The position numbers and the translations under genes were made by a program. From assembly GCA_023078555.1 (NCBI GenBank), contig CM041202.1, forward strand, positions 5,008,522 through 5,072,521: a DNA stretch of 64,000 bases, given 5' to 3'. Within the stretch, counting starts at the first letter, position 1. Each line of letters opens with the position of its first letter. Shown in pieces: positions 11,891-24,058 of this stretch. Origin of the DNA: Ulva prolifera (Eukaryota; Chlorophyta; Ulvophyceae; Ulvales; Ulvaceae). The notes beneath the pieces were generated by a model. The model saw only the letters and a program-made list of their open reading frames with translations, had not been told where the DNA came from and did no database searches.

Positions 11891-12179
11891 AGTGACCCTT
11901 CATGATGGCATGACATTGTGCGCGGAACATCCCCAGCAACCATATCGGGCACTTGCGCTTACCAATCTTCTAGTGCGCAGGCCACTTACACCCACGGATT
12001 TTCCACCCCTGCCAACATCGTCGGAATCATCAAGTGGGACATCCCGGGCGACCCACCGCCAGACTTCCCAACAGGCCTGTCAGTCAACCGGCACAATGGG
12101 CAGCATGCCTTTACATATGGTGGGTCAAACCGCACGGCCAACTCCCGCCGCCAGCGCCGACAACATCCTCCCGGCAATC

Positions 12180-12295
12180 TTCACATCGGGCAGGCGCTCA
12201 ATACTCCCGCAAACCTTGGGGCTGCCGCCGGGTCTCCCGGAAGTACAGCCTCCACAGTCGTCGCCGACGGCCCCGTCACACCCATCATCGATACC
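12180..12295 (-). pseudogene. Primer site and gag start of an LTR element
   Basis: Directly after the LTR end at 12296 the minus strand reads GGTATCGATGATGG, a primer-site-like core overlapping an ATG. A frame of about 35 codons follows before a TGA at 12181. Probably the truncated beginning of the internal region. Confidence 0.35.
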
Positions 12296-13157
12296 TGTCT
12301 AGGAGCGGAGCTCCGTGGGGGCTTGTTACCTCCGGATGTAGCGCAGTGATGGGTTTTCGTCGCGGTACGTAGACCTTTGCCGACAGTGGAACAAGTGGGA
12401 AATAAGCAATATGCTACGACAGCGTGTAAGCAGTATGCAGAAATAGATGGCACCCCATCTGGACGGAAGAAATATGTGTCCAGACCCAGCAAGCGCAGGT
12501 ATAAATACCCGTGACGCGCCCAGGACGACCCCCTGCTTGGCTGGCCTCGCCGAGATGCCGCGCAATCGCGAGCACCCACCAGAGATCCCGAATATGCGAG
12601 GGAAATCTGCATGTTGTGGTTGATATTCATCAGAGCAGGCGCTGCGTTGATATTACGGAGTGCCCGCGCTGGATGTGTGAGCAGCGGTGTATGCATGCGC
12701 CCATGTAGGATGCACCCTAAGCCCGCTGTGGCGTGGCATGGTTGCAGGCGCGTGGGGCGCTGATGGCTCGGTGCGAGTGCTGGTTCAGCAGCATCTCGGT
12801 AGGAGGACAGATAGGTGCCATCGTCCGTGATTATTGTGTTGATGGACGTGGTGTGCGCCGCTGAGCTGGCTGTAGACGCGTCAAGCGCGTGACTGTTCAT
12901 GTCGCAGCGTTCAAGGTTGCCCCGAATGCTTTGAGCCTGGTGCAGTGTTTGAGTTGCGACCAAACGTATTGTGATGAACGGTGTTGCCCGAACTTCATGT
13001 ATTTGTCTGACACGCATTTGGAGTGTATATTGTGGGTTGTACTTGGACATGCAAGGGTCGCGTCAGCGAGCATGCATGCATCCGAGTCAGCGAGTGACAA
13101 CACATGTTTTTGGCTGATATTTTCTGAGCGCCAGTGTGAGATGTTCGTCTCACAACA
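12296..13157 (-). repeat. LTR flanked by both PPT and PBS
   Basis: 862-bp minus-strand LTR. It starts TGTTGTGAGACGAACATCTCAC, where the inverted ATCTCA/TGAGA repeat recurs in LTR A, and is preceded by a purine tract CTGAGGGGAAG. It ends CTAGACA and is followed by GGTATCGAT. A TATA module lies at about 12498-12509. Being bordered by the 3' end signature of one element and the 5' signature of another, it may be a shared LTR of a tandem pair. Confidence 0.55.
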
Positions 13158-13279
13158 CTTCCCCTCAGTTTTCCACGGTTCTACCTCTGTGCGCAGTAGG
13201 TATGGAACACTGGCCTCCTGACCTGACCTGAACTGAGACTGCGCGTCTGACCTGACAAGATGTAGCATTTCTGACATCG

Positions 13280-13821
13280 TGATCTGTGTAGATTCGCGAC
13301 TTTGATGACAAATTCACCGTCGAGCGTGCCATCGGGTATGTGTCCAAGAATCACCGAAGCCGCAGCTTCCGGGCTGTACATCTGGCGAACATGACAGAGC
13401 AGGCGGGAATGGACTTTGCCGCCGCCTATCAGCAGATTGCCGGGCACAACGTGAACAAGAAGAAGGTCGAACTGACACCCTTCAACTATTTCCCGATTGT
13501 GCAGAGATGGGAGCAAGCAAATCTATACCCAATGAATGGCATCATGAATCTGTTTCAGGTTGTGCGAATCATGTTGCTGACCATGCATTATGCGTTGTCC
13601 TTCAAGTGGGCTTCCGGGAGTGCAAGTCATGGTGCTCCAATTGCCACTGCAGAAGCAATGCGACGATTGAGTTTTCGTTACGCCGCCAAGAGAATGTCGA
13701 ATTCTTTGATGTCGAGTGTGCCATGACCGCTGGCAAATACGGGCCTGACACGGCAGCCGGTGCTGCGTTGCCGAACCGGAAACGGCGGTTTGATACGATG
13801 TCTGCTCAAGACACAGTCTAG
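13280..13821 (+). pseudogene. Two adjoining ORF pieces of unknown protein
   Basis: Plus-strand frame from about 13285 (FDDKFTVERAIGYVSKNHRS onward) through a region with NLYPMNGIMN near 13530-13555, then in another frame RRQENVEFFDVECAMTAGKY to a TAG at 13819. The repeated pattern of FDDKFTVERA and FFDVECAM suggests two related units or a duplicated module. Not recognised. Lies between an LTR and a microsatellite, so probably mobile-element derived. Confidence 0.3.
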
Positions 13822-13900
13822 TGTGCACGGCAGATGATGCGGGCTTTGGATGTAGAGGACGAATTCGAACGTGCTTTGAAAGCACCAGTAACCTCTAAAT

Positions 13901-14122
13901 TTATATTGCTGTTTTTTTTCTCGAAGACGCTCTCTTTGCGAACGCGGCGATGGTCGTGACAAACGTCGGGTCGTCCTCGAACATCTCCCGAAAGAACTTT
14001 TCGGGTTTGCATGCCAATGCACAGAGATTCTCCCAGCGAAAAAACGTCGGAAGGCATTCACCGGTGTACTTGGCGATCTCACCATTTGCAAGTTCACGCA
14101 AACGATCTTCGATTGCAGACAT
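13901..14122 (-). CDS. Small hypothetical protein (73 aa)
   Basis: ATG at 14122 to TAA at 13901. Mixed alpha-helical composition, with a central aromatic segment (FFRWENLCALACKPEKFF) and a basic C-terminus. No family recognised. It sits just upstream, on the minus strand, of the polypurine tract and LTR at 13157, so it may belong to that element. Could also be chance. Confidence 0.3.
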   Translation of the reverse strand: MSAIEDRLRELANGEIAKYTGECLPTFFRWENLCALACKPEKFFREMFEDDPTFVTTIAAFAKRASSRKKTAI

Positions 14123-14541
14123 GGTAACACTGCACGAGGGCTAACGAGCACAAGAACTGCAAGACTAAATGACAACGTACACCTAGCAAATGCACATTAG
14201 TCAAAGCCCTACAGCCTGTCAGTAAGTAGATGGTTCCGCCATCCTTCAGTCCGCCGTCTTGCTCTGTTACAGCGGAGCGATGCGCTCGGAGGTTGCATCG
14301 GTGACGCGTGCACCGTGCAACGAGTGCCACGTGTTGATCGCGCGTGACAGATTCGACATGGTTCGTGCGAGCCGTAGCCTCGTCTTGTGTGTTCGTGCAC
14401 GAGGACGCCACGTAGCGCTCGCGCGTACGTCTCCTCACGACGTACGCATTGTGGAGCAGGAACCTCCACGTCATGAAAGGGCTTCCATGTCATGCATTGC
14501 TGAATTGTTATTATTACTCTGACCCTCGGATCCAGAGCGCA

Positions 14542-16555
<2,014 letters not shown>

Positions 16556-16628
16556 CGCTGGCTTGCCGGCTCGTGAAGCACGTGCTGCAACCTAGTAGCG
16601 CTCGAGTGATGGTTCCGATAGGGAAGTT

Positions 16629-18050
16629 GGTCAACCACTCCCTCTACATGGTGGGCCCACCTACGGAGCGCAAGATCGGCTGCGAGTTGGGCCGCTTGGG
16701 GAAGACTTTGGCGATCGTCTATGTTGAATGGGCATTCGCAGTGTGTCATCTCACTCGTGTGGGGAAAATGGCCCATTATCGTCGATATGGCTCATCTGGC
16801 AGGGGAAAATCGGCCTGTCGCGACGCTGGCTCCCCAAACGCCCCAGCCGGTCGGTCGCCTCCCCAAACCTCCCCAGACGTTCGCAGGCGTCCCCAAACGC
16901 CTTAAAAATGAGTTATTTAAAGCTCTTATTGCTAAGTTATTGGTGTTCGCAATCCTGTATGTGCATGTTTTCGTCGGTGTTGTCCTCTGGTCTGTTCGTA
17001 GGCTTCATGAAGCTGTATACGGCTCAGTTTCCTGGAGGCTGGCCACATAGTGATGCATGGTATGCAATTTGAGTCGTATGAATCCCTCTGATAGTGCTGG
17101 ATAGGTCCGAATCTCTGGATATCCGGACAGGGCGTCCTACCTGCGATCTGTGTGTAGCATGGGATAGTGGCTTAAACTGAATTAAACACGAGATATCAAA
17201 GCTTCACTGCCTGAATTTGATTGATCGTCACTCTCGTAGAACGTTTGATATCTGCATGGGGCACATGAGTATCTTGATTCCTGCGACAGGCCTGACAGGC
17301 CCTTGTGATGGAGCACGATCCGGAGCTTTGCAGTCCACATGCTAGGTGTGCACTTCTCGACGAAGACGTCAGCGTAGGTATGCTTAGGTCATCGTTTGCG
17401 TCGTGTTACTAGAGACGTGTAAAGCTACTCTGGCCTGATGTGATCACGCCTCGCCAGTGTACACTAATGAATCATTTCAATAGAGCGGTGGATGCTGGAT
17501 ACACGGTGGATACATCATTGAGTTGCATTTGTGGTATCCTTTGAGTGACATGCTGGGAAATTATGTGTAGGTGTGACAGTGTATTACAAAACATGGGCAT
17601 TCCCCATTGCACATGAAATTGAGGCAGGATCCTTCAACACGCAATGCAGACAATCAATGCTGACATGTCGCCTGACCAGTGCGTGAGCGCCCCGCCATGT
17701 CGGCCTGACCAGCTAGCGCGCCGTTGAATAGTGCGTCACTTGCCGAATGCTACCCACAAATGTGACATAAGCAATATGTCATAACCCGGTGAGTATTATA
17801 GCATATTCTGAGTGTGCTATGTGTTCTCGATGCAATGGCACACGTTTGGGCATGAACGACCCTCGCTTGGGGAAAAGTGCGGAAATTCGACAAAACCCGG
17901 GTGTGCGATGGGGAGACTCCCCAAACGCGAGATGACACACTACGAATTCCCATTCAACATAGATAAGCCAAAGTCTTCCCCAAGCGGCCAAAGTCGCATC
18001 CGATCTTGCGCGCCACAGGTGGGCCCACCATGTAGCGGGGGTGGTTGACC
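16629..18050. mobile_element. Inverted-repeat element with conserved arms, about 1.4 kb
   Basis: Arms 16629-16775 and 17905-18050 are inverted copies starting GGTCAACCAC and sharing TACATGGTGGGCCCACCT, CGCAAGATCGG and GCCGCTTGGGGAAGACTTTGG. In one frame both arms encode YMVGPP..RKIGC..GRLGKTLA, so the arm may derive from a coding repeat. The flanking part of the left arm has several CCCCAAACG units (16830-16902). No transposase found in the interior. Confidence 0.5.
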
Positions 18051-18095
18051 CCCTGCTGACGGTACTCGTTGAACCGAGTCTTGAACTTGTCTAGG

Positions 18096-18820
18096 CTATT
18101 GACTGGTCGGGTAGCGCAGGGAGCTGGGCACCCTAGCGAGCGTACAGAAACGACAGGAGAGAACGACAGGGGTAACAATGCAGCACACGATGGAATGACT
18201 AGAACAGAAGCGCCCCAATCGACCAAAGGTAATTGTGTCAATCACAGCAAAACACTTGGAATATATGTGCCCAGGCCCATCCCTGCTTTGTGCTGTCATC
18301 GCTACTGATAGCTCTGTGGAACTGTGGAATCGCGCTGCTCGTTGATTTCTGTACGGATCAGGGTGCAGCATCCCGCGACATCTGGCGATCTTCTGCGGGC
18401 ATTGGGATTTGGTATGTATCATCCTTTGTCAATCCAATACAGCATGATGGTGCTGCATGGAGACACAGACGTAGACTGGCTGGCATGGTCATTGACGCTG
18501 CACCCTTGGCGTGCGCAAGCGCCGTCCAGGGGTATGCATGCGACGCATGCATGATGGGGCACGCACTGCGCTGGCACTTTGCACTGCCAAAAGGCTAAGG
18601 CATAAGGTGGCATGACACATGGGATAGGTATGTGAGATTATACATGCTGAAGAATGCTGGTGGCACTTTATGGGCATGTGGAAATATGCACATGTAGCTG
18701 TATGCATGCAGCTCATGTGCACAGCTCTGACGTGGTACAGGCTTGCACTCTGAGGTATTCTTTGGGATACTTTTGGCTGACTCACTTTAGCAGGGCACTA
18801 GCCTGAGATACATATACATG
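18096..18820 (+). repeat. About 725-bp repeat, copy 1 (inverted relative to copy 2)
   Basis: Homologous, in reverse orientation, to 22520-23239 at roughly 85-90 % identity. Bounded by TTGACTGGTCGGGTAGCG on one side and GGGCACTAGCCT on the other. A frame of about 120 codons (18233-18598) is conserved in both copies, including LLIALWNCGI and CASAVQGYAC. Family unknown. Confidence 0.6.
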
Positions 18821-19086
18821 TATCCACAATCGGTGCCTGCACATCTGGAATATGTGTGCTGCCGAGCAGACAGATTTGGCCATCACAACATAGGCTGTCG
18901 GTGTGACACATCTCTTTCAAGAAAGGGATATGACATGGCTTATCTGAAGATGCTGAGGGTACCCTAGGCTGACGAGGTGGCTGCACACTAGAGTTCATGT
19001 TAGGGCGTTGCAGTGCCGCCGCCGCGGCTTGTCACCGTTTGCTGGCCGGCGGGGTATGTCTTCGGTTCTATTTCAACCGTGCGTAA

Positions 19087-20687
19087 TCAAAGCGGTTTTC
19101 CGAAACAACGCTTGACCGTGTTCGCATATTCTCGGACATGTAACAGTTGTGATGCTGACCATTCTATGAATGCAGTAGCGACCGTGTCTGCCTTTTCTGT
19201 GGATTCATTCATGGCAGGTTTCAATTCATCGTTAAATTTCACGTGCAGTTGTGACAGCGGTAAGAACATCGTGAGCGTCGAGCTGGCGGCTGATGTGCTT
19301 TGAGGTTGCATGAGTTGCTGAAGCTTTGTGAACAGTATGTATGCAAAATCAATACGTGATTGTCTACCAGGCATATGTGGGTAATCAATAAAGATCAATC
19401 GGTAGTACTCTGTGACATGATGTATCAATTCATTGACCTCAGCAGACTCGTCTACATTGTATGACTGCCATGCCTGCTCAATGTTATATCGGAATTGTCC
19501 ATTCGTGAAGTAAAAGTCACGAATGGTCTCCAGCCATTGGCGGACAGCACAGTGTGGTCTCATTGTAACGTGTTGTGCGACTATGAAATGCTGCTCCGTG
19601 CGATCAAATGACGACATGAGATGTTGAATGACTTGTCGTCCGGACAAGTGAGTGCAGTGCTTGCGTGCATGCAATGCGTCACTTTGGTACTTGTGCCATC
19701 GTAGTTCCGAAAGTTGGTCGCTTCGTAGACCCGAGAATGCGGGGAACTTGACAGACTTGAACGTGTATTCGGCACTACGAAACCACGACGCAGATCGATC
19801 GTCTATGAAGTTTGGTTCAACATCAGGCAAGGAGGACAGATCAAGGCGGGCTGAATGTACCTGCGTGACAACTGATTATGAGCAATCCCTGAATTGAATG
19901 GCTTCTGACTTCACCATTTCTGATACGTTGACTGATGGGATCTTGAGTTTGATTGAGTCCAAACAAAACGACCTACATTCGCATGCATGGAATACGGCGT
20001 ACACAATCTCTTGCAGATGCGTGTCGGCAATCTTGGCTGAGTGCACGATTGCCGTGACGGGACTGTTCACATTTGGTGACGCGCGTAGGGTAGCGGCGCG
20101 CTTCGACACTCTGATCATATCAAGCATATCGTTCTGAGCTAGGCACGATAGGAATGACATTTTGAATGCTCTGTCATCCTTGGCAACAGCAAAAACAAAA
20201 TCTAAGAGCGGCTGTGCATACTTTGTGCCTAACCAACACATCAATGACACGCCCTGAGGGCTAAGCAAATTCCTAGTCGGGCCCGGGCCTGACCCCATGC
20301 AACCATGCAGGTGTCCGAGCCACCGAGCGACAGTGTTGCACCAATTGTGCGTGCCGAAGACCTTGGTTCGAAGGTTTTGAAGGGCCACAGCTCTTCACTA
20401 AGCTCCTCGTTGACGAGCAACATTCTAGCGTCTTCCTGCATAGCTAACAGTGTACTCCTAGAACCGCTAGACGAAAAGCATTTGCTTGCTTCGGCAACGA
20501 CGGTGCCCAACCAGCGCATCTGTCCGGTTGTTCGACGAACATAGTCAATGTCCTCACGAGAAAACGACGAGATCCCTGGGATCTGGGACATGTGATGGTC
20601 GACGGACAAGTTTGCGTTACTAGGGTCTATAAAGGACTAGTGAACTACGTCCCAATCCGCGGCTAGAATGCTCTCTTGTGCAGACAT
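19087..20687 (-). pseudogene. Retroelement gag-like region, copy B
   Basis: Minus-strand reading from the ATG at 20687. In order: an in-frame TAG at 20637-20639; an open frame to about 20391; a frame change; an open frame to TAA at 19876; then in the same frame a further 260 codons to TGA at 19087. The last part has gag-like features: WLETIRDFYFTNGQFRYNIE, AWQSYN, and a helical LIHHVTEYYRL segment before a Gln-rich linker. A short further ORF (18798-18998) may be a frameshifted tail. The region 19837-20687 is the near-identical twin of 1-851. No pol lies to the left; instead unrelated repeats follow, so this copy is truncated. Confidence 0.5.
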
Positions 20688-20744
20688 GATGAGATCTGCA
20701 ACAGGTGTGAAATGTTAGGTTGAAGATCTTAGCAAATCGATACC

Positions 20745-21545
20745 TGTCGAGAGAGGTGGAAGCCTCCGGGGCGCTGACGAGCACCTGGATCTGACTTGGC
20801 GTGGATGTAAGGGGCCTTACGTTGCAGTGCGGAGACTGTAATCAACTATAGAATACGACAGGTTTAACAAAATGAGTGTCAATAAAAAATGTATTACGAC
20901 ATAGTGGAAATAGGTTCCCCAATTCGAACTCTGAAAACAGAAGACCGAATCCCAACAAGTGCACGGTATAAATACCGTTTGGACTGCACCTAGGACACCC
21001 CTTCTAAGGCTGGCCACACTAAAGTGCTACACAAAAGTGGAGCATACTGAATGGAATCCCTAATAATTGCGGGATATCTAACATGATTGGCTGACAAGCG
21101 CTGGACAACGGACTCAGGGCCAGCGTTGTGGTGCGACGAGTATGATTGTGCTCACTGACATATGCATGTACCTTCCGGTGCAATAACAACGCGTCTTGGA
21201 GTATAATGTGCATGTCGGAGGTTAACCCCAAAAGTGACTTGATGACAATTTCGTGTAGTACTCCAGCGTGGCCACCGCGTAGCGGATTCGGGGCTCAAGT
21301 GACTTAGTGCCTCCGAATGGCCTGTGCACAGTTGGATGTGTGCATGCTGAACATGATTGATGATGTGTGACTATGATTGTGTCATAATGCATGTCCAAAG
21401 ACTAGTGATGTATCTAACCGTTGATATACTGTGTCATTTGATGTGATCTAATTTGTGTTCACGTGCACGTTCAAATGCACGTCGAACTCCAGACTTAATA
21501 CTGAGATATCTGACATTTTTTGTGAAGAGTGATATGTGAAGAGTG
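20745..21545 (-). repeat. LTR of copy B, 5'-truncated
   Basis: Matches LTR A from its ...CGACA end at 20745 (followed by GGTATCGAT). Identity is about 99.7 % up to 21018 and clearly lower from there to about 21545, where the sequence changes to an RT-coding fragment. TATA-like palindrome near 20964-20976. Confidence 0.5.
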
Positions 21546-21751
21546 ATATTCGCAACGCAGGCCCGCGGCCCACGGCAATGAAGTCATCGAGGTACGGCAT
21601 GCTGGACGCCTTGGGCACTGCTGCCGCCGCCGCCGTGAGGACTTCCTGGAAGCCAAGCGCAAACAACAGCGGCCTCAGCGGGTCGCCCTGCCGCACCCCA
21701 CGTTGCGATTCGATCACGGTGCCGCTGACGGCACCCATGACATGGACTTGG

Positions 21752-21832
21752 GTGGCAGCACTTGCTGCCACTCAACTCCCGTTCTTCCAATACGGATACG
21801 GTACCGTACCCGTATTGGAAGAACGGGAGTTG
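21752..21832. repeat. Two adjacent palindromes inside the RT fragment
   Basis: 21752-21771 is a perfect 20-bp palindrome except for its two central bases. 21773-21832 is a 60-bp palindrome with 30-bp arms and one mismatch, centred on GGTACC. The arm copies the RT sequence encoding LPFFQYGYG in inverted orientation. Confidence 0.9.
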
Positions 21833-22019
21833 TTCCGGCAGCGCTTTCAAAATCCCGCGCGCGACGGCGGTGCGATGGATCTCGATGAATGCATTCCGCG
21901 TGTCCGCCTTCAGCGCAATGGCGTGGGGGTCCTTCTCCAGCGCCGCCGTGACGCTGTGCGCCACCTCTTCCGCCCCGCCGGCCGTGCCGACGCCCACCTA
22001 CAGGGGCGCGACGCCCACC

Positions 22020-22307
22020 TGTCAAGACGCGTGTTAGTCTCATCGAGTGTGCACAGGGGTTAATGCGCGTGCCTGAGCTGGTAAGCATGCTGACTGTGCA
22101 TGACGACGTGGAGGGGAGCGTACCTTGCCATCGCGTAAAGTCGCGTGGCAGAAATGAAAGTAAGAATTGAACCGGTGACCTTATGAGTACACACGACATG
22201 CTCTACCACTGGGGCTCACCTGAAGCAACGAGTCCTTTGTTAGATGACTCCTCCCTTGATTATGTCATCTATATTCTTGGATCCCCAGATATGGATATCC
22301 CACAACA
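22020..22307 (-). repeat. Solo LTR of the TRIM family with 5-bp target duplication
   Basis: 288 bp, minus strand, starting TGTTGTGGGATATCC and ending CTTGACA, about 97 % identical to the LTRs at 10813. Flanked on both sides by CCACC (22015-22019 and 22308-22312), a perfect 5-bp duplication. Inserted in the RT fragment. Confidence 0.9.
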
Positions 22308-22519
22308 CCACCTGCAGGGACCCATGGCTTTTACGTGCCGGTGGATGATTTTCTGGGCTGAGAGCTCTGTTCGCGGAGCATTTGATTTAGTTGTGCATGC
22401 CTTTTGCCTGGGTTGTTGGCTGAGGCGAGCTTTCGTGGTAGCTTGTGTGGCAGCCGGTCACTGGTTTGGCTTTGTATGTTAGTTGGCTTTGCCATACAAT
22501 GGCCACGTATGTGTAGCTG

Positions 22520-23239
22520 AAGATCTGAGGCTAGTGCCCGGCTAACATGTGCCTGCCAAAAGTATACCAAAGAATAACTCAGAGTGCCAGCCGGTACCAC
22601 ATCACAGCTGTGCACATGAGTTGCATGCATACATCTACATGTGCATAATTCCACATGCCCAAAAAGTGCCACCAGCATCTCTCATCGTGTATAATCTCAC
22701 ATACCAATCCCATGTATCATGCCACATTATGCCACAGCCTTTTGGCAGTATGAAGTGCCAGCACAGTACGTGACACGTCATGCATGCGGCGCATGCATAC
22801 CCCTGGACGGCGCTTGCGCACACCAAGGGTGTAGCGTCAATGATCATTCCAGCCAGTCCACGTATGCGTCTCCATGCAGTACGACCTTGCCGCATTGGAT
22901 TGACAGAAGATGATACATGCCAAATCCCAATGCCCGTAGAAGATCTCAAGATCTCACGGTATGCAGCATCCTGATCCGTACAGAGATCAACGAGCAGCGA
23001 GATTCCACAGTTCCACAGAGCTATCAGTAGCGAGGACAACACAAAGCAAGGATGGCATGCTTGGGCACATATATTTCAAGTGTTTTGCTGTGATCGATAC
23101 AATTACCTTTGTTCGATTGGGGCGCTTCTGTTCCAGTCATTCCGCTGAGTGCTGCATTGTTACCTATGTCTTCCTCTCCTGTCATTTCTTTATGCTCGCT
23201 AGGGTGCCCCGCTCCCTGCGCTATCCGACTAGTCAACAC
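22520..23239 (-). repeat. About 725-bp repeat, copy 2
   Basis: Inverted partner of 18096-18820. Carries the same reading frame (22635-23042, minus strand) with LLIALWNCGI and CASAVQGYAC conserved. Confidence 0.6.
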
Positions 23240-24058
23240 CCACTCAGCGAGCGCTCAGCACTAGGTGTAAACACACTTCTCTCAACAATCATATATATAC
23301 TTGAGTGCTGATGACTCATCATGACAGTCAGGCCTGTGCTCCCCCTCAGCCCCCGCTCCGTGCTGCCCATGCATGCCGGCGTACGGCGGCTCCATGCTCG
23401 TCTCACAAGTGACACATACCCGGCCGTTGTATGGCAAAGCAAACAAACCCCTTAAGCCAAACCCGGTGCTATTGTCCGTCGACCGTGCAAACGCAGAGCA
23501 GTTGGCAGGCTCAAATGGCGTTTATGACATTCAATTAAATGCTTATTTTACAGTTAATCTGACTCCCCAAGAACCGGTTATCCGTAATGTAAATGGTGTG
23601 CGCTTGAAGTATTCCGATTACAGATAATTTACAGTGTAATTACAAGGTGTAATGAAGTGTTCATTTGGTATTTGAGCAATATAATCAGCAGGCCTTCCCC
23701 GGCCATTATACGGCAGAGCACCTACTCAAATCAACCAACATCAGGCAACCGGACAACATGTTGATTTATCTCGTCCCAGAACAATTGTGACAATGAATGT
23801 GCAAAGGAATGTTTGTCTACGGTATGGAAGGGGATGAGCTGTCAGAAATGGATACATTTCTTTCCGTGCTAGTTCTAATAGAACAATACGTTAAAATTAA
23901 TATTCAAGAGCTCGGGCGATTACATGGCAGAGCTTTGTTGGCCTGAGCTCTCGTTGTTTCCTCGCCTAGGAGCTCTGAGAAGAGGGCCCGATCGGTCCAC
24001 ATGACAACTACGCATTCGCGCCGCCGCCCATAGTGCGGCTTACGTCAATGCCTGTCCT
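23240..24058. other. Intergenic, downstream of FIGNL1
   Basis: Holds a plus-strand ORF of 84 codons (23373-23627, hydrophilic, ending YSDYR) that is not recognised, and otherwise AT-richer sequence probably including the FIGNL1 3' untranslated region and terminator. Confidence 0.3.

Larger units (their letters stand above)
21550..22480 (-). pseudogene. Non-LTR-type reverse transcriptase fragment
   Basis: Minus strand, split by the solo LTR at 22020-22307. Motif A reads LKADTRNAF, motif B GVRQGDPLRPLLFALGF and motif C YLDDFIAVG, the arrangement of LINE-type reverse transcriptases. Between A and B the frame is disrupted by a 60-bp palindrome at 21773-21832 and a TAG precedes motif A. The upstream flank (22308-22480) continues the frame but has no recognised domain. 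Confidence 0.7.

Noticed and set aside
12181-13050. 289-codon minus-strand frame as a gene
   Set aside because: It lies within an LTR and crosses its boundary; no conserved motif. Only the last 35 codons could be a gag start.
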